Source: Chloroflexota bacterium (lineage in GTDB: Bacteria; Chloroflexota; UBA4733). Taken from it: a stretch of 64,000 nucleotides of DNA. This document shows positions 58,106 to 64,000 of this stretch, piece after piece (the stretch's first letter is position 1; each line of letters starts with the position of its first letter). A program made the translations under genes and the position numbers. The stretch is from contig JANWJO010000201.1 of the NCBI GenBank assembly GCA_025449435.1, forward strand, positions 13,362 through 77,361, in the 5' to 3' direction. The notes beneath the pieces are model-generated. The model worked only from the letters and a program-made list of their open reading frames with translations, had not been told where the DNA came from and made no database searches.

Positions 58106-59620
58106 CTAGTCCAGCGGGATGTCCAGGCGTGGAGCGGTGACGCGCGTTCCCCGTTCTAGAGACAGCACGCAGGATAGCAGGGAGAACACGGCGAGCACCG
58201 CAAAGGCGATGGTAAGACCAAACGCCACGTCGGCTGGTGAGGCGGTGAGCGTGGTCACGGCGCCGCCGGCATAGACGTCAATCGCAATGGCAAGCACTGC
58301 TCCGGACACGGCGACTCCCAAGCTGGTGCCCAAACTTCTCATCATATTGAGCACTCCGCTCGCCGCGCCAAGGCGGGCAAGTGGAGCTGCTCCCATAATT
58401 GCACTGTTGTTCGACGGAGTGAAGAGCCCGAGGCCGGCTCCAAGTACCAGGAGAGCGACGACAACGGGCCAGGTCGGCCCAGCGTTGAGCACCAGCGCCA
58501 GTGCTACGAGTGCGAGCGTCGCTAGCAGCATGCCGCTTACCGTGGCTGGACGGGGTCCGACCCGATCAGACCACGACCCGCTCGCTGGCGCCACCAGCGC
58601 TATCGCCAGCGGTATCGCTGTGAGGATTAATCCTGCCGTGAGCGGCGTGTCATGATGGGCACGTTCCAGTCCGTACGGGACGAGTAAAAACACACCGAAC
58701 GTGACCCCATAGGCCAGCAAGCCCGTGATATTGCCAACCGTAAACGAACGGCTAGTGAACAAGCCCAGATCTAGCACGGGCGTTGAGATTGCGCGCTCGT
58801 GAGTGATGAACAGTATTCCGAGTCCTAGCGCCACACCCAGGCAGATGAACGTTGCTGGGCTAAGCCATCCCCAGCTTGCCCCTTCGCTGAGGAAAAGCAA
58901 TGCGGCCGTCAACACGCACCCCAGCATGGCGGCGCCGGCGAGGTCAAAACTGGGTGGATCCTGACTTAGGCCCACTGTGCGCGGCAGCACGAACCACGCC
59001 ACCGAAGCGCCGATAATGCCAGCCGGCACATTGATGAAAAATACCCACCGCCAGCCAAGCACACTGATGAGCAACCCACCTAAGGCGGGCCCGACCGAAA
59101 GACCGAGAGCTTGAAACGTCGCCTGAATGCCGATGGCCCGGCCACGCCGGTCGGGTCCGGCAGCCGCCGTGACGATAGCAACACTGTTAGCCTGTAAAAA
59201 CGCAGCGCCAACAGCTTGTAGTACGCGAGCGCCGATCAATATTGGCAATGTGGGCGAGGCGCCGCACAGGCCAGAGCCAATGATGAAGACAACGAATCCG
59301 CCGGTGTACAGCACCTTTCGCCCCACGATATCGGCCAGGCGGCCAACAGGTGCAAGCAGCGCTGCGAGGGTCAGAAGGTAGGCAATGGCGACCCATTCGA
59401 CGTTGTTGAGCGGCTCTTTAAAGACGAGTTGCAAATTGGGTAGCACAAGCTGCGCGATGCTGGCATCAAGCTGGCCCATGAAGGCGCCAATGCATACCGT
59501 GCCGACGACGACCCAAGGGTAGAAGTCAAGGCCAGCTATGCTTGGCAGCGGTGCGGGCTCGGCAAACAAACGGGCGAGCGTCCAAGCGTCCGGTTGATCC
59601 GTCGCGTGCCGCTGCGACAA
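58106..59620 (-). CDS. MFS transporter, DHA2-type (14 transmembrane) drug exporter
   Basis: A 504-residue proton-coupled exporter. [14 protein letters not shown] at the first helix, [12 protein letters not shown] (motif A) and [26 protein letters not shown] (antiporter motif C plus WRWIF) are typical of the EmrB/QacA family. Substrates are likely lipophilic compounds or cations. It is 55 bp upstream of trmD on the same strand and may share transcription. Confidence 0.88.
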   Translation of the reverse strand: MSQRHATDQPDAWTLARLFAEPAPLPSIAGLDFYPWVVVGTVCIGAFMGQLDASIAQLVLPNLQLVFKEPLNNVEWVAIAYLLTLAALLAPVGRLADIVGRKVLYTGGFVVFIIGSGLCGASPTLPILIGARVLQAVGAAFLQANSVAIVTAAAGPDRRGRAIGIQATFQALGLSVGPALGGLLISVLGWRWVFFINVPAGIIGASVAWFVLPRTVGLSQDPPSFDLAGAAMLGCVLTAALLFLSEGASWGWLSPATFICLGVALGLGILFITHERAISTPVLDLGLFTSRSFTVGNITGLLAYGVTFGVFLLVPYGLERAHHDTPLTAGLILTAIPLAIALVAPASGSWSDRVGPRPATVSGMLLATLALVALALVLNAGPTWPVVVALLVLGAGLGLFTPSNNSAIMGAAPLARLGAASGVLNMMRSLGTSLGVAVSGAVLAIAIDVYAGGAVTTLTASPADVAFGLTIAFAVLAVFSLLSCVLSLERGTRVTAPRLDIPLD

Positions 59621-59857
59621 TAGCCGGCTCCCTCTGCGCGCATTACCCGATGCCTTCCTGGACGGTATCCGGAGCCAGCACCGAACTCACATCATAGCCA
59701 GTTCGCGGCCGCCCGGGCCGCACAGGCTGCGATGGACAATATCACGACCCAGTGGCCAGGGGGCAACAGCAGTAGCACTCGCGTTGCTTTACGAAATGGT
59801 AAGCGCTCCATGAAGACCTGATGGCTATACTGGCGCGAACAGGTGGAGGTGGTGCGC

Positions 59858-61279
59858 GTGGCAGTAAAGTCCGGTACTCTGGCCGTCGCTCCTCAAGAAC
59901 CGCCAGACAAGGCGCTAGCCACTAGCGCCGATCGCCAGTTTCTGCTGGACGAAGACAAGCTCGTTACCAGCGTTAACAAGCTCGCCATCCCCATTATCGC
60001 CGAGAACTTGTTCCAGACGATGTTAGGCATCGTGGACATGCTGATGGTGAGCCGGCTGGGAGCGGTGGCCATTGCGGGCGTAGGTTCGGCACTGCAGATT
60101 ACGTTCCTCATCATCGCCGCTATTTCGGCGCTGACGGTAGGGACCACCGTGCTGGTTGCCCGCTCCATCGGCGCAGGCCATCCAGAGGAAGCGGCTCGTG
60201 TAGCCAAGCAGTCACTTATGTTCGGCGTGGCGTTTGGCCTCGTGCTTATGGTTGTTGGCCACGCCTTCGCTCACGACATCGTGGGCGCACTCGGTGTGAC
60301 GGCTGACGTGCGGCTTGCGGGTGGGCAGTACCTCGACGTTGTTTCCCTTATGGCAGTGTCGATGATTGTGCAGTTACTGTGCGGTGGCGCGTTGCGCGGT
60401 GCTGGAGATACACGCACCCCGATGGTGGTGACCGGCATCGTCAATGTGGTGAATATCATCGTCGCCTACACGCTGATCTTTGGGCACTTCGGATTTCCAG
60501 CCCTGGGCGTACTCGGGTCCGCCTGGGGAGCTGGCGCCGCACGCACTACTGGCGCGATCGTGCTTATCATTATTCTGCTATCGGGCAGGCGTAAACTCGC
60601 GCTCAACGCACGAGGCGGCTGGCGCGTGGACTTGCACTTGATCTGGCGCGTGCTGCGGCTTGGTCTGCCGTCGATGGTTGAGCAGTTCCTTATGAGTTTG
60701 GGCATGCTCATGTACTCCATCATCGTCATCGGTATGGGCACGACGATCTACGCGACCCAGCGCATCACCTTCAACGCGTTGTCGCTGTCCTTTATGCCCG
60801 GCTTTGGCTTTGGAATGGCAGCCACGACGATGACTGGGCAAAGCATCGGGGCTCAGCGGCCAGAACTGGCCAAGAAGGCTACGGTCGTGGCCGTGCGTAT
60901 GGCCATCCTGTGGATGAGCACCATGGGAGTTGTTCTCGTTATTTTCGGGCCTCAGATCATGAGGCTCTTTAGCAACGACCCGGAAATCGTGTCTGTAGGA
61001 ACGGTGGCCTTGCGGGTAATCGCCTTGTCGCAACCGTTCCAGGCACTGGCCCAAGTGTATGCCGGCAGTCTGCGCGGTGCTGGCGACACTCGTTTCCCCA
61101 TGTTTGCCACGGGTACCTCGGTGTGGTTGATCCGGCTGCCCTTCGGCTGGCTGTTCGGTGTTGTGCTCGGGCTGGGCCTTCCCGGAGTCTACATCTCCAA
61201 CGTCCTTGACGGCGCAGTTCGTGGCATCGCTATGTACCTCCGCTTCCGCGCTGGAAAGTGGACCAATTTACGCGTGTGA
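59858..61279 (+). CDS. MATE family efflux transporter
   Basis: A 473-residue, 12-helix transporter. IIAENLFQTMLGIVDMLMVSRLG, then ALRGAGDTRTPM and SLRGAGDTRFPM as the pair of repeated half-motifs, and GFGMAATTMTGQSIGA are characteristic of the NorM/DinF family (cation-coupled drug export). GTG 59858 is favoured because GGAGG lies 8 bp upstream, though the frame opens at a GTG five codons earlier. The Rrf2-type gene follows in the same orientation 58 bp after its stop. Confidence 0.9.
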   Translation: MAVKSGTLAVAPQEPPDKALATSADRQFLLDEDKLVTSVNKLAIPIIAENLFQTMLGIVDMLMVSRLGAVAIAGVGSALQITFLIIAAISALTVGTTVLVARSIGAGHPEEAARVAKQSLMFGVAFGLVLMVVGHAFAHDIVGALGVTADVRLAGGQYLDVVSLMAVSMIVQLLCGGALRGAGDTRTPMVVTGIVNVVNIIVAYTLIFGHFGFPALGVLGSAWGAGAARTTGAIVLIIILLSGRRKLALNARGGWRVDLHLIWRVLRLGLPSMVEQFLMSLGMLMYSIIVIGMGTTIYATQRITFNALSLSFMPGFGFGMAATTMTGQSIGAQRPELAKKATVVAVRMAILWMSTMGVVLVIFGPQIMRLFSNDPEIVSVGTVALRVIALSQPFQALAQVYAGSLRGAGDTRFPMFATGTSVWLIRLPFGWLFGVVLGLGLPGVYISNVLDGAVRGIAMYLRFRAGKWTNLRV

Positions 61280-61301
61280 CCGGCGTACACACACTGCTCG
61301 T

Positions 61302-61331
61302 TTGCGTACTCGCTGCGAAGTTGTGTACAGT
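61302..61331 (+). promoter_or_regulatory. promoter and possible operator of the Rrf2-type gene
   Basis: TTGCGT at 61302-61307 and TACAGT at 61326-61331 are 18 bp apart, and the -10 box ends six bases before the ATG, implying a leaderless transcript. The inverted repeat GTACAGTAC (61325-61333) overlaps the -10 box and could be an autoregulatory operator. Confidence 0.45.
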
Positions 61332-61337
61332 ACGACG

Positions 61338-61775
61338 ATGAGAATTTCCATGCGGGCTGATTATGGCCTTCGCGCCATGATTGACCTTGCTCAGCACCAC
61401 GGTCTCGGAGCCGTCCAAAGTGCTCAGATCGCAGCCCGCCAGCACATTTCGGATCCGTATCTTGACCAGTTGCTCACCGCGTTGCGCAAGGCGGGCCTCG
61501 TCCACAGCGTGCGTGGCCCGGCCGGAGGGCACGCGTTGGCACGGTCGCCCGAGCTCATTAATCTCGCCGAGATCGTGGTTGCTCTCGAGGGGCCAAGCTC
61601 GTTTATTAGCTGCATGATCGATGATCACACGTGCAAGTTGGGCGTGGGCTGCGCCATTCTGCACGTGTGGAATGAGATGGAAGCGGCCAGCGTGCGCGTG
61701 CTGGAGTCGCTCACACTCGCTGAACTCACGCGACGCCAAACGGCGCGCGCTGCACCGGAGATGTACTACATCTAG
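61338..61775 (+). CDS. Rrf2/IscR-type transcriptional regulator
   Basis: A 145-residue winged-helix regulator. MRISMRADYGLRAMIDLA begins the helix-turn-helix domain, and QHISDPYLDQLLTALRKAGLVHSVRGPAGGHALAR is the recognition helix and wing. Cys92, Cys99 and Cys105 match the iron-sulfur ligands of IscR in number and position (IscR Cys92, 98, 104), so it may sense Fe-S status, redox or NO. The longer frame is rejected because ATG 61338 starts the family sequence. No suf or isc genes are in the window. Confidence 0.9.
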   Translation: MRISMRADYGLRAMIDLAQHHGLGAVQSAQIAARQHISDPYLDQLLTALRKAGLVHSVRGPAGGHALARSPELINLAEIVVALEGPSSFISCMIDDHTCKLGVGCAILHVWNEMEAASVRVLESLTLAELTRRQTARAAPEMYYI

Positions 61776-61778
61776 CGC

Positions 61779-62777
61779 TTAAACGAGCAGCGACAGATTC
61801 GGCCGCACATCCCGCGCAAACCGCCGGAGCGACGCGAGTGCTGCTGCTTGTGGCACGCTGTCCCACGTTGGTTGAATCGACAAGTGGGTAAATCCGGTGA
61901 CTTGCTGCAGGTGCTGGACGTGCTGGATGACGCTGTCGGGACCGCCAACACAAAAGTTCATCTGGTCGACCAGGTCGCGCATTGTGAGGTCTTTGGCCAG
62001 GTTGGGCTGCCAGCGCTGAGCAAACATGCGCGTTGCTGGCTCCATGCTGGCAAGCGCCTCATGATCGCTTTCACCAACATAGAGACAACGGGCAATGGAG
62101 ACCCGCGACTGGTCGCCGCGGTAGCCAGCCCCAGTCCACGCTTCGCGGTATGCGTCGATGATGGGCACATACGATTCGGCCGTCCGGCCGCGCGGGAGTT
62201 GCAGACCGAAGCCGAGCTTGCCGGCCAGTCGTGCGGTGGGCTCACTCGAGGCGCCGATCCAGGCGAGTTCGATGGGAGACTGTACCGGCGTTGGTACCGA
62301 CTGCATCTGGTCCAGGTGATAACACGCGCCCTGGAACGTAAACGGCTCGCCGGCCCAGCACAACTTGACAATGTCAAGCTGTTCCTCAAACCGGGCGTGG
62401 CGCTTGGCCTGGTCGCTGTCAAAGATGGTGAAATCTATTGGTGCGCTGCCGCTGCCAAAGCCGACCGACATTCTGCCCTTGGTGAGCACATCGGCAGTGG
62501 CTACTTGCTCAGCGATATCGACCGGATGGTGCAACGGGAGACACACGACCGACGTGCCCACCTTGATCGAGCGCGTTTCGCTGGCCGCGTGTAAAGCGAA
62601 TAAGAGGGGCGCTGGCATGACGCTACGATGGCCGCCGAAGTGGTGTTCCGCGAACCACGCAATGTCGTACCTCAACTCGTCGGCTAAGCGAACCTGCTCT
62701 AGCACCCGCTCAATGGCGACGTCCGGTGGAGTCTCTGGCAAGCGTTCAACGTGATACGTCACCACTGTGTGCAACAT
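61779..62777 (-). CDS. LLM class flavin-dependent oxidoreductase
   Basis: A 332-residue TIM-barrel protein of the bacterial luciferase/LLM superfamily. LADELRYDIAWFAEHHFGGHRSVMPAPLLF, KVGTSVVCLPLHHPVDIAEQVATADVLTKGRMSVGFGSG and ELAWIGASSEPTARLAG are typical, with FMN or F420 as cofactor. ATG 62777 has AGGAG upstream; the frame extends 19 codons further without support. It is convergent with the Rrf2 gene (3-bp gap). Substrate unknown. Confidence 0.88.
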   Translation of the reverse strand: MLHTVVTYHVERLPETPPDVAIERVLEQVRLADELRYDIAWFAEHHFGGHRSVMPAPLLFALHAASETRSIKVGTSVVCLPLHHPVDIAEQVATADVLTKGRMSVGFGSGSAPIDFTIFDSDQAKRHARFEEQLDIVKLCWAGEPFTFQGACYHLDQMQSVPTPVQSPIELAWIGASSEPTARLAGKLGFGLQLPRGRTAESYVPIIDAYREAWTGAGYRGDQSRVSIARCLYVGESDHEALASMEPATRMFAQRWQPNLAKDLTMRDLVDQMNFCVGGPDSVIQHVQHLQQVTGFTHLSIQPTWDSVPQAAALASLRRFARDVRPNLSLLV

Positions 62778-62913
62778 GCAGCTCTCCTGTGCGCAGCGAA
62801 CCAAGTCGCAGCGTAGCATCAAGCGCTCATGCACTCAAAAAATCAGGCTGCGGGCGAGCCCAACTACATTCCGGCGGGACTACCAGCAATGGGCCCTCGC
62901 TATGAGCCCGTGC

Positions 62914-63849
62914 TTAGCCCTCGATGTTGAGAACGATACGTCCGCGGCCGTGGCCGGTCTCACTCTGACGCTGTGCTGCCGCGGCCTCTGCCAATGGGAA
63001 CACCTGGCCTACGACAGGCACCACCGCACCTGAGTCGATCAAGTCGGTGATCTGACGGAGCAGGGCGCCAAGCGCCGGCCTGCCGGCGGATCCGACACGC
63101 ACCCCTCGCTGCTGCGCATCCTCCTCTGGCACGCGGCCAGCGATGGTGACGATGACGCCACCCGGCTTGATCGTGTCCAGCAGGCCCTCAATGCCTGGCC
63201 CGCCGACGGTGTCGAAGGCGACATCGACGTCTTGCACAAACTGGGTGAGCGGACCGGCAGCGTAGTCGATCGTCTCGGATGCACCCAGCGAACGCACGAA
63301 GTCCGCGTTAGCGGCTGAGGCGATGCCGACAACATGCGCGCCCTTCCAGCGCCCCAACTGGACAGCGAAGAGACCAACGCCACCCGCAGCACCCCGCACA
63401 AGTAACCGCTGCCCGGCCACTAATCCTGCGCCGTCAAACAGAGAACTCCAGGCAGTACGGGCGCCGATTGGGATAGAAGCCGCCTGCTCAAAGGTGAGTG
63501 TGCTGGGCTTCGGCGCGAGACTGACGGAGGGAACCACCGCGAATTGGGCGTAGGCTCCGGACCCGGAACCGAATACGCCGTCTCCTACAGCAAAGTCGGT
63601 GACGCCCTGGCCCAAGGCTGCCACGACCCCAGCTACATCGGAGCCCGGGATCGCCGGCAGCGGAATCTGGCGGAAGTTGCGCATATCCCCCCGGCGCAAC
63701 TTCCAATCGACGGGATTCACACCGGCCGCGTGGACGTGCACGAGCACTTCACCTTCCTTGGGCTCTGGCCGCGGCGCGTCCTCCACAACGAGCACGTCTG
63801 GCGGGCCATAGTCGTGGAAGCGAGCGGCTCGCATTGTCTGTTCAGCCAT
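62914..63849 (-). CDS. NADP-dependent quinone oxidoreductase-like (MDR family, zinc-free)
   Basis: A 311-residue medium-chain dehydrogenase/reductase. The N-terminal catalytic domain has AAGVNPVDWKLRRGDMR and IPGSDVAGVVAALG. The Rossmann domain carries RLLVRGAAGGVGLFAVQLGRWKGAHVVG. The zinc-binding cysteines of alcohol dehydrogenases are absent, as in quinone oxidoreductases. GAGGAG precedes the ATG. Likely reduces quinones or enones with NADPH. No gene was found in the remaining 150 bp of the window. Confidence 0.9.
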   Translation of the reverse strand: MAEQTMRAARFHDYGPPDVLVVEDAPRPEPKEGEVLVHVHAAGVNPVDWKLRRGDMRNFRQIPLPAIPGSDVAGVVAALGQGVTDFAVGDGVFGSGSGAYAQFAVVPSVSLAPKPSTLTFEQAASIPIGARTAWSSLFDGAGLVAGQRLLVRGAAGGVGLFAVQLGRWKGAHVVGIASAANADFVRSLGASETIDYAAGPLTQFVQDVDVAFDTVGGPGIEGLLDTIKPGGVIVTIAGRVPEEDAQQRGVRVGSAGRPALGALLRQITDLIDSGAVVPVVGQVFPLAEAAAAQRQSETGHGRGRIVLNIEG

Positions 63850-64000
63850 TGGTGTGCTCCTCTTCAGTGCGTATCGAACGGCGGTCGTCAGGTGGCTCCG
63901 GCCGAGTCGCCGACTCTACGATGGTACCCGACCTGGTTTGGCTGGGAAGGTCAGGACGGTGACAGGCACTGGTGTTGCGCGGCTGCTCGTATACTCGTAG

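Noticed and set aside
1..64000. CRISPR arrays, prophage genes or a recognisable anti-phage defence system
   Set aside because: No direct-repeat arrays, cas genes, integrases, structural phage genes or known defence modules were seen on either strand.

Overview
The window reads as a 64 kb piece of chromosome from a free-living bacterium with a GC-rich genome and frequent GTG and TTG starts. GatCAB amidotransferase genes, several very long multi-GAF sensor kinases, an OpcA-containing oxidative pentose phosphate operon, a CysO-like sulfur carrier beside threonine synthase, and many 4-bp ATGA/GTGA gene overlaps would fit an uncultured member of the Chloroflexota (Chloroflexi). That assignment is an inference from gene content, not a measurement. 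No prophage, transposase or CRISPR array is visible.

Layout. 1-9.6 kb: gatC end and gatA, two convergent Gfo/Idh/MocA oxidoreductases, a receiver-GAF-GGDEF protein, an acetamidase/formamidase, and a class III aminotransferase overlapping a ceramidase-like hydrolase. 9.6-14.2 kb: three tRNAs (Asn, Gln, Leu) on the minus strand, then mutS2, purM and purN. 14.2-22.5 kb (minus): a GAF histidine kinase, a CysO/MoaD-like carrier with threonine synthase, an FtsH-like membrane AAA protease with a small membrane protein, a methyltransferase and glutamate dehydrogenase. 22.7-29 kb: a four-GAF histidine kinase, a receiver-like protein, a TIM-barrel isomerase, peptidase T and small unknowns. 29-36 kb (minus): tal-gnd-zwf-opcA-pgl followed by a third Gfo-type oxidoreductase. 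36-46 kb: a CPBP-like membrane protease and a DedA protein (divergent), gpsA, then a cell-surface polysaccharide cluster made of a glycoside hydrolase/O-antigen-ligase fusion, a UDP-glucuronate decarboxylase-like enzyme, a flippase-like membrane protein and two GT4 glycosyltransferases. 46-53 kb: an HD protein with aspartokinase, a coiled-coil protein next to a membrane GAF-PAS-GGDEF-EAL protein whose catalytic motifs are degenerate, and a displaced RHS fragment. 53-64 kb: moaC-mog, a trmD-heptose kinase-heptose adenylyltransferase-murJ operon, two drug exporters, an Rrf2/IscR-type regulator, an LLM flavin oxidoreductase and a quinone-oxidoreductase-like enzyme.

How it works together. Most genes are housekeeping or central metabolism: Asn/Gln-tRNA amidation, purine synthesis, NADPH supply, the threonine/lysine/methionine branch point, and molybdopterin. 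A second theme is signalling by proteins that keep their domain order but have lost key residues: a receiver without its Asp and Lys, a lone receiver without its Lys, and a GGDEF-EAL protein without either active site. A third theme is regulation at the DNA and RNA level: strong GC-rich hairpins at gene ends without U-tracts, structured leaders, a short upstream ORF before mutS2, and two near-identical leaderless promoter/start arrangements (moaC and the Rrf2 gene). The observations most worth following are the hydrolase-ligase fusion, the CysO-like carrier ending in GGR, the RHS remnant, the paired coiled-coil and degenerate GGDEF-EAL genes, and the trmD-heptose-murJ operon.
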